64,000 nucleotides of DNA, from the NCBI RefSeq assembly GCF_022026395.1, contig NZ_CP041767.1:5686001-5750000 (forward strand), read 5' to 3'. The stretch is from Brevibacillus brevis (GTDB lineage: Bacteria; Bacillota; Bacilli; Brevibacillales; Brevibacillaceae). The notes under the pieces were generated by a model. That model was given only the letters and a program-made list of their open reading frames with translations, searched no databases and was not told where the DNA came from. This document shows, piece by piece, positions 33,701 to 41,212 of this stretch (positions within the stretch are counted from its first letter, which is position 1; every line of letters starts with the position of its first letter). Both the position numbers and the translations under genes were made by a program.

Positions 33701-33834
33701 ATCGTCGCCATGTTCACGATAATATCCGGCATCTCTTGCTTGGGCAGTTGAAAAAAGCTGAGGGAGCCCACAAGTACGATCATGCTGAAAAACAGGAGCG
33801 TAATTTTGCGCTTTTGTACGATGTACTTGATCAC
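30724..33834 (-). CDS. RND efflux transporter (AcrB/SwrC-like)
   Basis: This 1036-residue resistance-nodulation-division pump has a TM1 at residues 10-30, a large outer porter domain, a cluster of helices including VLGILVDDAVVVNDNIERRL with the proton-relay Asp pair, a second outer domain and final helices including IALAGIVVRNGIVLIEFIEE. The start overlaps the adaptor stop (ATGA). As in other Gram-positives there is no outer-membrane channel; B. subtilis SwrC is the nearest known type (lipopeptide/detergent export). Regulation is by the linked TetR gene at the head of the operon. Confidence 0.95.
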   Translation of the reverse strand: MIKYIVQKRKITLLFFSMIVLVGSLSFFQLPKQEMPDIIVNMATITTVYPGASPEKVEQAVTKKLEEKINELQGLNYISSSSSLGVSFIMVEAKSDVDPKQKWDELRKKVKDAEADLPADAKQPIINDDLNRTFVQSFAVTADTREELYSMRTMLKSWKEQLRTIPNVADVLVEGLPEQEVHIEVDTQKLSQYGITWSQVMMAVKKENEKIPLGDLTTEKRTYQLKLAENTDVEELNKVIISRSKDGFPIYLKDIGSIKMTTETVKTTSYFNGKPSITISVNAETGSDVPSLQKRVDEMMVTLDKTLPAGAERHSIYSQNERVDELFSDLTREMMIAIIAVLVVCALGLNLITSLVVAMAIPISLAVGLMFLPSLGISLNMISIVSLIIVLGILVDDAVVVNDNIERRLSVLGEKPMAAAVNGAKEVSISITTATLATIASFAPLMFLSGNVGQFIRPVPVIISMTMLASMLMSLTIIPIFRQWYEQRRKAGVEGYRKPAGLLGKQLLQLTKWYASKFMPKILKRPLLAGMIGVLIGTAAYGLIPFTPVELFPNDDRPQFLIDIRLPVGNSLEETDRVVRGTADWVLKQPGIEAVSAYAGGSAPKMFGGDTAAGSGITVGQLVVRYNEKETHLENMLEPWTEEFKKLYPEASILMKQLEAGPPVGKPVVIRLYGEDIETLRSLSAQTKEKVAGLEGTYNVQDDFGVERYTLEFVVNKELMEQKLVNYTDLSTTLRLVSEGITVSEFDTGSDLIDMKLFLQKGQEDPALLFQRLSIANARGELIPLSQLAEVKPTFSTQTIPHRDLSRSVTVTSDLKGRTATEVMAEIKPMLDNMSLPEGYRYEIGGETSEQTDIFIDMGKLSILVVFLILILIAMQFYSLTIPVLVTSTIYLAVSGSLIGLFVTQTPLGFMTMMGIIALAGIVVRNGIVLIEFIEEARHTGMELKQAVISACEARLRPILLTSLTAIAGMMPLAISGDVLFKPLAVTIISGLAFSTLLTLIVVPSFYMVLTQHKIKKLAKKAAKRPDLYGPEAETL

Positions 33835-35063
33835 GGTTGTGTACCTCCTGCCGCCTCGATTGGGTCACCGTCAAACAAACGGTCCACCCCTTTGACGATC
33901 AGTTGGTCTCCTTCTTTTAGTCCGTTCTTGATCTCGAGCTTGTCACTTACAATCTGCCCGATAGCTACGCTAGTTTTGACAGCCTTGCCGCCTGCATTGA
34001 CGAAGACATGCGCATCATCTTTTCCTCTACTGATGACTGCTTCTACTGGTACGTAGACACCTTCCTGCCCCGTTACCGTTTTGGTTGCTTTCACCACCTG
34101 ACCAGCAAACCAGTCTCGAGCTTGGTTGGCGATTTGGACCTCTACGCCAATCGTTCCGGTATTTTGGTTCGTGGCAGGAAATATTTTTGTCACTTTGCCA
34201 TCCCGTTTTTGTCCATACAGGTCTAAGGAGATCGTCTCGCCTACTTTCCATGCAGAAATCTCACGGTCAGGAACGGGCAGTACGACTTTTAATGTGTCGA
34301 TGTTGCCGACCTGATAGACGGGGGTACCTGAACCGACCAAATTGCCCGCAGACGAGAGCTTGGCGATGATCGTCCCATTAATCGGCGAACGAAGCTGCGT
34401 TTTGGCAAGTGTATTGGCTGCCACTTCTTTGGCGATAATCGTCTGATTGTATACAGCCTGCGTCAACTGTTTGTCTTCCGCACGAGCCCCTTGAGTAACC
34501 AGTGAATAAGACTGCTGTGCGTTTTGCAAATCCTTTTGAGCAATCGTCAGTCCATTTTGTGCACTTTCATACTCGCTTTTGGAAATGGCATTTTGCTGGT
34601 AGAGCTTTTCAATCCGATTGAAATCATCCTGCATTTTTTGGAGTCCAACTGTTGCCTTCTCCACAAGCAAACGCGCCTGTGTCACTTCTTGCTCTCTCGC
34701 CCCATTGTTTACCTTGCTAAGATTCGCCGCACTCTGCTGCACGGCAGCGCTGGACGAAGCAACCTGGAGTGAATAATCTGTGGCGTTTACACGGGCAAGC
34801 ACATCTCCCGCTTTAACCGTGTCCCCTTCTTTTCGGTTCATCTCCACAATACGACCGCCTACTTCAAAAGAAACGAGTGCTTCCTCCAAAGGAGCCAGCG
34901 TACCAGACAACTCCGTAACGGTGACAGCCTCCTCCTTCTTCACTGGCGCAACAACGACATGTTTCACTTCCTTCTGGGGTGCCGAAGCGGGCTGTTGCTC
35001 GCTGCAAGCCGTCGTTGCCAGTAGTCCGATCATCATTACAGATACAAGCCATCTTCTCTTCAT
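33831..35063 (-). CDS. RND/HlyD-type efflux adaptor lipoprotein
   Basis: This 410-residue membrane-fusion protein has an exported N-terminus with a lipobox-like LLATTACSEQQ. A biotinyl-lipoyl half-motif (GGRIVEMNRKEGDTVKAGD) and a second (LRSPINGTIIAKLSSAGNLV) flank a coiled-coil hairpin at about 130-230, followed by beta-barrel domains. The start behind GGAGGAAG replaces a longer open frame reaching back into the regulator gene. It links the pump to the cell envelope and is translationally coupled to it. Confidence 0.92.
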   Translation of the reverse strand: MKRRWLVSVMMIGLLATTACSEQQPASAPQKEVKHVVVAPVKKEEAVTVTELSGTLAPLEEALVSFEVGGRIVEMNRKEGDTVKAGDVLARVNATDYSLQVASSSAAVQQSAANLSKVNNGAREQEVTQARLLVEKATVGLQKMQDDFNRIEKLYQQNAISKSEYESAQNGLTIAQKDLQNAQQSYSLVTQGARAEDKQLTQAVYNQTIIAKEVAANTLAKTQLRSPINGTIIAKLSSAGNLVGSGTPVYQVGNIDTLKVVLPVPDREISAWKVGETISLDLYGQKRDGKVTKIFPATNQNTGTIGVEVQIANQARDWFAGQVVKATKTVTGQEGVYVPVEAVISRGKDDAHVFVNAGGKAVKTSVAIGQIVSDKLEIKNGLKEGDQLIVKGVDRLFDGDPIEAAGGTQP

Positions 35064-35094
35064 GACTTCCTCCGCCCCTATGTAGCTATGCTGT

Positions 35095-35721
35095 TTATTT
35101 GAGTCCTCTGATGCCTTGTAGCAAGATTTCAGAAGCATTTTCAAAAAGCTCTTCTTCTACCATTTGGATATCGAGATTGACCCGATACTTCGCCATGAAG
35201 GCGTAGAAAAAAGTGGAGACGAACATAAGAGCTGCCGTGAACGGATCTGCCTTTGGCAAATGCCCTTGCTCCTGAAACGCAAGGAGCTTTTTGGACAATA
35301 CCTCGACTGCGGTCATCGGCAAACTGCTGAACATCTGCACGACTTCCGGGTGGTTATCCGCTTCAATCATGCAGATCATGAAAATTTCTTTGCGCTCGAC
35401 CAATAAGCCGTAATACGTACGTGCGTAGCTGACCAGCATTTCCTTGATATCAGAAAACTCGCCTTGCAACCCTTGCTCCAGCTGCTCCCGGACATCCATG
35501 ATTTCTTTCAGGAGCTCTGTCAAGATGCCTACCTTGTTCTTGAAGTGACGAAATACCGTTACCTCATTAACCCCCGCAAGCTCAGAAATCTTGCGTGTAG
35601 TCGCTCCCTTGTATCCCTTTTGTGCCATTAGCTGACGTGCGGCCGATAAAATTCGCTCACGGGTTTCCTGTTCCTCTTCGCCTCTCCCCCCCAGCTTCTG
35701 TTCTATATCTGGGTGATCCAT
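35095..35721 (-). CDS. TetR family repressor of the RND operon
   Basis: This 208-residue regulator starts MDHPDIEQKLGG behind GGAGG. The helix-turn-helix is GATTRKISELAGVNEVTVFRHF at about 40-61; the C-terminal ligand-binding domain is helical. It is the first gene of the regulator-adaptor-pump operon, 31 bases before the adaptor. Two palindromes with the half-site ATGCAAGTA lie upstream, one over the -35 region, so it very likely represses its own operon until an inducer binds. The inducer is unknown. Confidence 0.93.
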   Translation of the reverse strand: MDHPDIEQKLGGRGEEEQETRERILSAARQLMAQKGYKGATTRKISELAGVNEVTVFRHFKNKVGILTELLKEIMDVREQLEQGLQGEFSDIKEMLVSYARTYYGLLVERKEIFMICMIEADNHPEVVQMFSSLPMTAVEVLSKKLLAFQEQGHLPKADPFTAALMFVSTFFYAFMAKYRVNLDIQMVEEELFENASEILLQGIRGLK

Positions 35722-35739
35722 AGCGCACCTCCATGCCAA

Positions 35740-35757
35740 GCAAGCAATTACTTGCAT
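35740..35757. promoter_or_regulatory. downstream TetR operator
   Basis: GCAAGCAATTACTTGCAT carries arms GCAAG / CTTGC and shares ATGCAAGTA (minus strand) with the upstream operator. It lies between promoter and ribosome site. Confidence 0.6.
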
Positions 35758-35777
35758 TTTCATTTTTTTCCAAGCTC

Positions 35778-35806
35778 ATTATATAAAAAGACTGCATGCA
35801 TGTAAA
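35778..35806 (-). promoter_or_regulatory. sigma-A promoter of the TetR-RND operon
   Basis: The minus strand has TTTACA (35806-35801), exactly 17 bases, then TATAAT (35783-35778). Its -35 lies inside the operator palindrome at 35796-35815. Confidence 0.85.
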
Positions 35807-35815
35807 TACTTGCAT
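35796..35815. promoter_or_regulatory. TetR operator over the -35 element
   Basis: ATGCATGTAAATACTTGCAT is a near-perfect 20-bp palindrome (one mismatched pair) centred on the -35 of the operon promoter. Occupancy would block RNA polymerase. Confidence 0.75.
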
Positions 35816-35848
35816 ACAGTTTGGAATGTTCATTTTTCCTTGTCAGTC

Positions 35849-36577
35849 TTACCGTTGTGTCAGCGTCTTAATCTGTGAGCTCGGGTCTTGCTTGCATTCT
35901 GTGCTGTATTCGACCAGATCAATTTCGCAGTCGGGACCTATCTCGATCTTGTTGCCGCGAACGACCTTGGCCTTTGTGTTTTCCAAATAGATTTCGTCAC
36001 CTTCAATCGTCTCTACGGACAAGGTATTATTGAGAAAATGCTTCAACAGCTTGCCCAAAGTGCTATTGCCTGTTCGGCGCACCTCGATGTGCTCTCCGCC
36101 CATTTCTTTTGCCTCACAGCTGCCATGCAGAATGACCTCGATTCGCCCCGCATTCAGCAGTCCTCCGATATTAAACGCACCGTTTGCCCGGAACACTTCG
36201 GCTTCACAATCCCCTGCGGTCTTCAATGATCCGTGAACCTTTACATCCTCTCCAGCCATATTGCCCTGTACTTTGACATTGCCACCGACTTTTAGACTCG
36301 TAAAATTCAAATCGTCCGCAACATCAAGCTGACCATATACAGACAATGTATCCATTTTCACTTTGCCTTTAATCGACGCGTTGCCCTCTACTTTTGCCGA
36401 AGAGCCAATGAGATTTCCCGTGATACTGACATGTCCGGCACAATGAAGCGACTCGCACTCTACATCGCCATTGATCTTGCCGTAACCCTGCACATCTACT
36501 TTGTTGTATACGCCACCCGTAGCATTCACTGCCCCATGAAAGATCAAATCTAGCTTGTTCTTATTCTCGTTCTGCAT
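35849..36577 (-). CDS. bactofilin-like (polymer-forming cytoskeletal) protein
   Basis: This 242-residue protein consists almost wholly of short beta-helix rungs (VQGYGKINGDVECESLHCAG, VEGNASIKGKVKMDTLSVYG, VHGSLKTAGDCEAEVFRANG), the pattern of bactofilin polymers. A basic/hydrophobic C-terminal part follows. It starts 14 bases after a YhbD-like regulator gene, matching the B. subtilis yhbD-yhbE(bacE)-yhbF(bacF) arrangement, though only one bactofilin gene is present here. Bacillus bactofilins are linked to flagellar assembly; a role here is inference. Confidence 0.82.
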   Translation of the reverse strand: MQNENKNKLDLIFHGAVNATGGVYNKVDVQGYGKINGDVECESLHCAGHVSITGNLIGSSAKVEGNASIKGKVKMDTLSVYGQLDVADDLNFTSLKVGGNVKVQGNMAGEDVKVHGSLKTAGDCEAEVFRANGAFNIGGLLNAGRIEVILHGSCEAKEMGGEHIEVRRTGNSTLGKLLKHFLNNTLSVETIEGDEIYLENTKAKVVRGNKIEIGPDCEIDLVEYSTECKQDPSSQIKTLTQR

Positions 36578-36591
36578 GGTATGGTCTCCCC

Positions 36592-37215
36592 CTACAAATA
36601 TTTTCCTTTTAATTCCTCGATGTAATTGGCTAGATCGAGCCGTTTCACTACCTTTACACCGCTATCAAAATACATTTCGGTAGAGCCAGACACCAACACG
36701 AACGTGGAAATCCCCATCTTACGCATAAAGATCAGCTCACAAGGCTTCCCTTCGAATTTGGGATAGTGGCTAGCAAGTACCTGCAGCAATCCGCCGCCTT
36801 CATCTACACTTAAGTCTCCTGCGGCCAAAAGCTTTTCTAACACATAGGCGTATAGTGCCTGCTGGAAGGTAAAGGTCCGCAGACTCCCGAGAAAAACGTT
36901 AAACACTTCTAAAGAAGTTGTCGAAACAATGTTTCGTGCCAATAATTCCTCTGCGGTCAACGACGTGTCACTCATACTTGGTGAAAACATGTCCGCCAGT
37001 TCATCCAGCGACAGGTCGTCTTTCATGTTCAGGATCTTGTCGATTCGAGCCAAAATCTGTTCCCGCGGGAAAAAGGTTTCTTGCCCTGTAAAAGTTGCTC
37101 GACGAATGAACCACTCCTCTGGAATCAAGTTCTTTCGTTTCCAACGGTACAATTGTCCATACGAAATGCCAGTAAGCTCCAGCAGGTCCTTCTTCGAAAT
37201 TACATTTGTGTCCAA
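36592..37215 (-). CDS. YhbD-like (DUF4004) regulator with MerR-type helix-turn-helix
   Basis: This 207-residue protein starts at a TTG eight bases behind GGAGG; the frame is open to 37236, but that places the ribosome site inside the gene. The N-terminus has a MerR-like DNA-binding segment: ISKKDLLELTGISYGQLYRW then KRKNLIPEEWF. The rest is an uncharacterised domain ending GSTEMYFDSGVKVVKRLDLA. A palindrome lies 22 bases upstream of the start, and the bactofilin gene follows in the same transcript. Autoregulation of the pair is likely but unproven. Confidence 0.8.
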   Translation of the reverse strand: MDTNVISKKDLLELTGISYGQLYRWKRKNLIPEEWFIRRATFTGQETFFPREQILARIDKILNMKDDLSLDELADMFSPSMSDTSLTAEELLARNIVSTTSLEVFNVFLGSLRTFTFQQALYAYVLEKLLAAGDLSVDEGGGLLQVLASHYPKFEGKPCELIFMRKMGISTFVLVSGSTEMYFDSGVKVVKRLDLANYIEELKGKYL

Positions 37216-37237
37216 GTGAAGCACCTCCAAAGACAAT

Positions 37238-37255
37238 GTAACATAACACTGTTAC
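37238..37255. promoter_or_regulatory. palindrome upstream of the YhbD-like gene
   Basis: GTAACATAACACTGTTAC has perfect 6-bp arms around six bases. It lies within a possible minus-strand promoter (TTGAAT, 18 bases, TACATT), a placement used by MerR-type regulators. Confidence 0.55.
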
Positions 37256-37354
37256 GTTATTCAACTGCAGATTGTTTGACACTCGAATGATTGTCACAAA
37301 ATCTCATGAGCTGGATCAAATAAATGATTGGAATGTAGAAAGGAAGAAGGACAT

Positions 37355-38368
37355 ATGAAAAAACAAACACTAGCTGTGACAAGTATGATTGCCTTGCTGT
37401 TAACCGTAGCATCTCCGTTTACAAACACACAGACACCAGCATACGCAGCTGGTCAGGCGCCCGCAGTAAAGCCAGAAATGAAGACCCTCGCCCAGCTTGA
37501 CAAAAATGTCGTAGAAGCCGCTAGACAAGCGATGCAAAAGCAGGCGGGCGATGTGCCGATCGAACTGGACGAGATCAGGGGAGAAACGGCAAATTCCTGG
37601 GTGATTACGGCAAAAAACAACAGAGGTGAGGTGCTCGTTACCAAGCAGGAGGGAAAGGTTGTATCTGTAAACGTAAAATTAAAACTTAGCGAAGTGGCAG
37701 CTGATTTGCAGAATACTGTTACGAGCACGTTAAAAGGAATGGATAATCAGCATGCCTTTACGATTGATAGGGTAGAACGGATCAACTGGGAAAAACAAAA
37801 CATTTGGCTGTTCAAAGGGCAACATGCATCGGTCAGCATTGACGCTGCCACCGGGAAGGTCAATGCTGCGAAATTGCATTATACAAACGAGCAAATAAAC
37901 CCCAAAGTGACCGATACAGCGCAAAAGGCGCTGAAGTCTCTTTCCAACGATAAAGCATCGGCGCTGCTCCCTGAGGTAACACTGGTGAAAGAATCGAAAG
38001 AACGCTTGGATCAAGTATGGGCTTTCATGGATACCGAAGGGAAATACAGTATCGTCATAGGGGCGAAAACAGGGAAAGTGGTGGCAGCTACCCTGATCAG
38101 CGAGTTCATAAATGAGAACTATACCGCAGACGAAGATATTCCCAAGGTGTTTGCCAAACCATTCTTTACAAAAGAAAAGGCGATTGCTGCTGCCAACCCG
38201 ATGATGAAAAAGGTTTTCAACCTCGATCTGACCGGATACAATGTTTCGTCCAAATATAACGTATATACGTTTACGAAAAAGGGGAAACCGACTGTTACGG
38301 CATCGATCAACCACAAAGGAGTCTTCCATGATTTCGTCGTTTCGCCTGAAAACGGCTTGATCAACTAG
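37355..38368 (+). CDS. secreted PepSY-like protein
   Basis: This 337-residue exported protein has a signal peptide (QTLAVTSMIALLLTVASPF ending TPAYAAG). The mature part has at least two repeats of the PepSY/YpeB-like pattern, seen in HASVSIDAATGKVNAAKLHY and YSIVIGAKTGKVVAATLISE, with a third less clear near NHKGVFHDFVVSPENG. The start follows AAGGAAGAAGG. Such domains often inhibit or regulate secreted peptidases. It is a single gene, divergent from the YhbD-like regulator, and an inverted repeat (37275-37300) lies between the two. Confidence 0.72.
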   Translation: MKKQTLAVTSMIALLLTVASPFTNTQTPAYAAGQAPAVKPEMKTLAQLDKNVVEAARQAMQKQAGDVPIELDEIRGETANSWVITAKNNRGEVLVTKQEGKVVSVNVKLKLSEVAADLQNTVTSTLKGMDNQHAFTIDRVERINWEKQNIWLFKGQHASVSIDAATGKVNAAKLHYTNEQINPKVTDTAQKALKSLSNDKASALLPEVTLVKESKERLDQVWAFMDTEGKYSIVIGAKTGKVVAATLISEFINENYTADEDIPKVFAKPFFTKEKAIAAANPMMKKVFNLDLTGYNVSSKYNVYTFTKKGKPTVTASINHKGVFHDFVVSPENGLIN

Positions 38369-38419
38369 GGATGCTCTAAAATATTGGGGGCACAATCCAC
38401 CTTTACCAAATACACCAAT

Positions 38420-38448
38420 GAAACCACCTTTCTATTAAAGGTGGTTTC
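38420..38448. terminator. stem-loop between convergent genes
   Basis: Perfect 11-bp arms GAAACCACCTT / AAGGTGGTTTC surround a 7-base loop, placed between the stops of the PepSY-like and pseudouridine synthase genes. T-tracts are poor, so it is a probable bidirectional terminator. Confidence 0.6.
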
Positions 38449-38464
38449 AGCTTCTTGGCCGTTC

Positions 38465-39397
38465 TTATGTAAACTCTGCTTGCATCAAGCGCTTCATATC
38501 CGATGGTATCGGTGCCTCGACTACAATCTCTTTTTCGAGAAGCGGATGTAAAAAGGACAATTTCGAAGCATGCAGAGCCTGTCGGCGTAACAAACCTCTC
38601 GCTCCCCCGTACATCGTATCGCCAGCAAGCGGGTGTCCAATGTGGGCAAAGTGAACGCGAATTTGATGGGTACGACCCGTTTCCAGCCAGACGCGAGCAA
38701 GCGTCATTCCCTCAGAGGTCTGCTGTACCTCGTAATGCGTGATGGCAGGATCGCCACTCTCCACGACACGGCGCTTCGTAGGATGACGCGCATCTCGGCC
38801 GATTGGCGCCTCAATCGTTCCAGCTCTCTCTGACAGCACCCCACTGGCAACCGCAAGATACTCGCGATGAATGCCCCCTTCGCGCAACAGCCTGTCAGCC
38901 AATTGATGACCATAGCTGCTTTTGGCTACCAGAATAGCTCCTGATGTATCCTTATCCAGCCGATGCACAGGATGTACGCTCGTCTGCTCACCACGTGCCG
39001 CCAGTACGGCAGCGAGTGCATGTACCAATGTGTCGGTCTCCTGTTTAATCGGGTGCACCATCATGCCTGCCGGTTTGTTTGCAATCAAGAGATGATCGTC
39101 TTCGTACAAAATGTCGATGGACGGCATTGGTGTGATCGGTCCCTCTGGCTTTGTATCATGCTGGGGCTGCCTAGGCGCTTGCTCTTGTCTCTCGATGACA
39201 CGAACAGCGATTGTATCTCCTGTTTTTACTTGTCTTTGCAGGAAGGGCTGCTTGCGATTGAGCAAAATCCCCTTGCTTCTCGTCAGCCGCTGCATCATAC
39301 GACCTGACACGTTGAGCTTTTGCCGGACGATTTGTTCCACGTTCATTCCCGTGTCTTGTTCACTGACGATGTATTCGATCCACTCTTTGCGGCTCAC
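38465..39397 (-). CDS. RluA/RluD family pseudouridine synthase
   Basis: This 310-residue enzyme isomerises uridine to pseudouridine in rRNA or tRNA. An S4-like RNA-binding region (VRQKLNVSGRMMQRLTRSKG) is followed by the catalytic motif HRLDKDTSGAILVAKS with the essential Asp, and GRTHQIRVHFAHIGHPLAGD near the C-terminus. GTG 39397 is chosen because GAGGGA lies just ahead, giving the family's usual length; the frame stays open to 39502. Which RNA position is modified cannot be told. Confidence 0.92.
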   Translation of the reverse strand: MSRKEWIEYIVSEQDTGMNVEQIVRQKLNVSGRMMQRLTRSKGILLNRKQPFLQRQVKTGDTIAVRVIERQEQAPRQPQHDTKPEGPITPMPSIDILYEDDHLLIANKPAGMMVHPIKQETDTLVHALAAVLAARGEQTSVHPVHRLDKDTSGAILVAKSSYGHQLADRLLREGGIHREYLAVASGVLSERAGTIEAPIGRDARHPTKRRVVESGDPAITHYEVQQTSEGMTLARVWLETGRTHQIRVHFAHIGHPLAGDTMYGGARGLLRRQALHASKLSFLHPLLEKEIVVEAPIPSDMKRLMQAEFT

Positions 39398-39682
39398 GTC
39401 TAATCCCTCTGTTCCATGCTTTTTTCTTATTGTAGCAAAAGGATGCCAGAGATGCTCGTTTGTAGTCGTCCAACGTTTGTGGTTGTGGAAGCCCTGCCAC
39501 ATGTCTTCCAGTCGCCTGTATCCTCTCTTCGTTCGGGCGGTCTCCTTCCAGACATGTGACAGTGCTTGCGTACAGCTTGTGATTACTTCGTGCTTTTAGA
39601 GCGTTTTGATTGTGATACAAGGGAGGTTTAGAACTTTCATCAACATGAATCAACTTACAAGAAGTTAAACAACAGCCACGTA
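39398..39682. other. noncoding stretch with inverted repeats upstream of the repeat element
   Basis: No gene is supported here. It holds a 9-bp inverted repeat, CACATGTCT / AGACATGTG (about 39499-39558), enclosing a GC-rich loop. The open frames crossing it lack ribosome sites and family resemblance. Together with the element at 39683-39880 it forms a ~550-base gap between the pseudouridine synthase and aminopeptidase genes. Confidence 0.4.
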
Positions 39683-39880
39683 GAAGAAGCGCATTTCCAG
39701 TCCAAGCGCCTCTGGAGCCCAACTCAGCGTAGGAAAAAATGGCGGGGGTTTTCAGCTTCACTCATGGAATACTTCCTGGAACTTCTACGTTTGAAGCGCT
39801 CCCGCCATTTATTCCGGAGCGAACAGTCAATCCCCTTTGCGGGGCGTAGGCCGAAGCGTAGACTGGAAATGCGCTTCTTC
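39683..39880. repeat. 198-bp element with perfect 20-bp terminal inverted repeats (MITE-like)
   Basis: The left end GAAGAAGCGCATTTCCAGTC and right end GACTGGAAATGCGCTTCTTC are exact reverse complements. Inside is a nested inverted repeat, AAATGGCGGG / CCCGCCATTT, and within that AGCTTCA / TGAAGC. There is no coding capacity and no obvious target-site duplication. The size and termini fit a miniature inverted-repeat element or a highly folded noncoding RNA. No other copy was seen in this window. Confidence 0.6.
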
Positions 39881-39912
39881 CCTCACCGATAGCTACGTTA
39901 AAAAACAAAAAA

Positions 39913-39935
39913 GCCACCATGCTCAGCATGATGAC
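39913..39935 (-). terminator. intrinsic terminator of the M29 aminopeptidase gene
   Basis: Arms GCCACCATGC / GCATGATGAC pair with G-T wobbles around a 3-base loop and are followed on the minus strand by TTTTTTGTTTTTT. Confidence 0.8.
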
Positions 39936-39948
39936 TCTGTTGTACCAA

Positions 39949-41061
39949 TTACCCTTTTAGGTTTTCCGGATTGAGTCCTTGCAGCTCTGGCAATACGAAC
40001 AAACCATCTTTACGAATCAGCACATCATCAAACCAGATTTCGCCGCCGCCGTACTCAGAACGCTGGATGTTTACCATATCCCAGTGAATTTGGCTGCGGT
40101 TGCCGTTATCTGCGGTGTCGTATGCACGGCCTGGTGTGAAGTGGAAGCTGCCGGCAATTTTCTCATCGAACAAAATATCATTCATTGGATGCAGGATGTA
40201 CGGATGTACGCCTATCGCGAATTCCCCAATGTAGCGCGCCCCTTCGTCCGTATCGAAAATTTGGTTGAGTCTTTCTGTATTGTTAGAAGTCGCTTCGACG
40301 ATTTTTCCGTCTACAAACTTCAGACATACATTTTCGAATTTCGTGCCCATGTAGCTTGTTGCGGTGTTGTACGTAATGGTTCCATTCACAGAGTCGCGCA
40401 CAGGAGCTGTAAAAATCTCGCCGTCTGGAATGTTGCGAAGTCCGGAGCAGATGACACTAGGGATGTCCTTGATCGAGAATTGAAGATCCGTTCCCGGTCC
40501 AACCAGTCGCACTTTGTCCGCACGATCCATCAATTGCTGCAAAGGCAAAAAGGCTTCGTGCATCTTTTTATAGTCAACGGAACATACGTCAAAATAAAAA
40601 TCTTCAAAAGCAACGGTAGACATGTTGGCATTTTGCGCCAAAGCCGTTGTCGGGTAGTTGAGCAGTGTCCAGCGTACATTGTTGGTCAGGTAGTCATGCA
40701 ATTCTTGCATCACGCTTTGATGCGCACGACGACACTCTACCGGCACATCTGCCATCTCACTGTCGTTGGATGGACCATTGATGACGATATAGGTATCCAA
40801 ATCTTTGTACATTGGCTCTTCCCATTTCGCCAAATGAGTCGCACGCTCTGCACTTGCACCGAGCATCAGCTCACGTTGGATAGACGGGTCAATAATCCGT
40901 ACGAACGGATAGGCCCCCAAATCGTACGCCTGCCTAACCAATTCCTTCGCCAAATCGTGACCCTCGCCACGAACTTCAATCAGCAAGCTTTCTTTTTCCT
41001 TCAGGCGTACAGAATGGCTCAGCAAATTTGTAGCCAACTTGACGATGCGTGCATCCCGCAT
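39949..41061 (-). CDS. M29 family aminopeptidase
   Basis: This 370-residue metallo-aminopeptidase is of the thermophilic AmpS/AmpT (M29) type and removes N-terminal residues from peptides. The start MRDARIVKLATNLLSHSVRL follows GGGGGATATCGC. Metal-site regions are in DGEIFTAPVRDSVNGTITY, IGEFAIGVHPYI and FHFTPGRAYDTADNGNRSQIH, with conserved Glu, His, Tyr and Asp. Length is slightly short of the usual ~410. It is likely cytoplasmic, as there is no signal peptide. It is a single gene with its own terminator. Confidence 0.9.
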   Translation of the reverse strand: MRDARIVKLATNLLSHSVRLKEKESLLIEVRGEGHDLAKELVRQAYDLGAYPFVRIIDPSIQRELMLGASAERATHLAKWEEPMYKDLDTYIVINGPSNDSEMADVPVECRRAHQSVMQELHDYLTNNVRWTLLNYPTTALAQNANMSTVAFEDFYFDVCSVDYKKMHEAFLPLQQLMDRADKVRLVGPGTDLQFSIKDIPSVICSGLRNIPDGEIFTAPVRDSVNGTITYNTATSYMGTKFENVCLKFVDGKIVEATSNNTERLNQIFDTDEGARYIGEFAIGVHPYILHPMNDILFDEKIAGSFHFTPGRAYDTADNGNRSQIHWDMVNIQRSEYGGGEIWFDDVLIRKDGLFVLPELQGLNPENLKG

Positions 41062-41182
41062 GCGATATCCCCCACATTCCTAGCATGATTTGGTTGTTGT
41101 TAAAAAATATTTTACCGAATAGAAGCCCCTTTTTCAATTCTATATGTTCTTGGTACTATTCGAAAAAAACTAAAAAATTATC

Positions 41183-41212
41183 TTGCATAAATTCGACGAT
41201 TTCGAGTATTCT
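41183..41212 (+). promoter_or_regulatory. putative promoter of the MFS leader
   Basis: TTGCAT, 18-base spacer and TATTCT on the plus strand. It is the best candidate ahead of the upstream ORF; the -10 is imperfect. Confidence 0.4.

Noticed and set aside
37453..37728. Minus-strand frames within the secreted PepSY-like gene
   Set aside because: Antisense shadows of a gene with signal peptide and ribosome site.
39360..39761. 133-codon minus-strand frame upstream of the pseudouridine synthase
   Set aside because: It crosses the 198-bp inverted-repeat element and the start of the synthase gene; composition is not protein-like.
39683..39880. Insertion sequence or CRISPR repeat
   Set aside because: No transposase, no repeated spacer-repeat pattern and no target-site duplication were found; only terminal inverted repeats.
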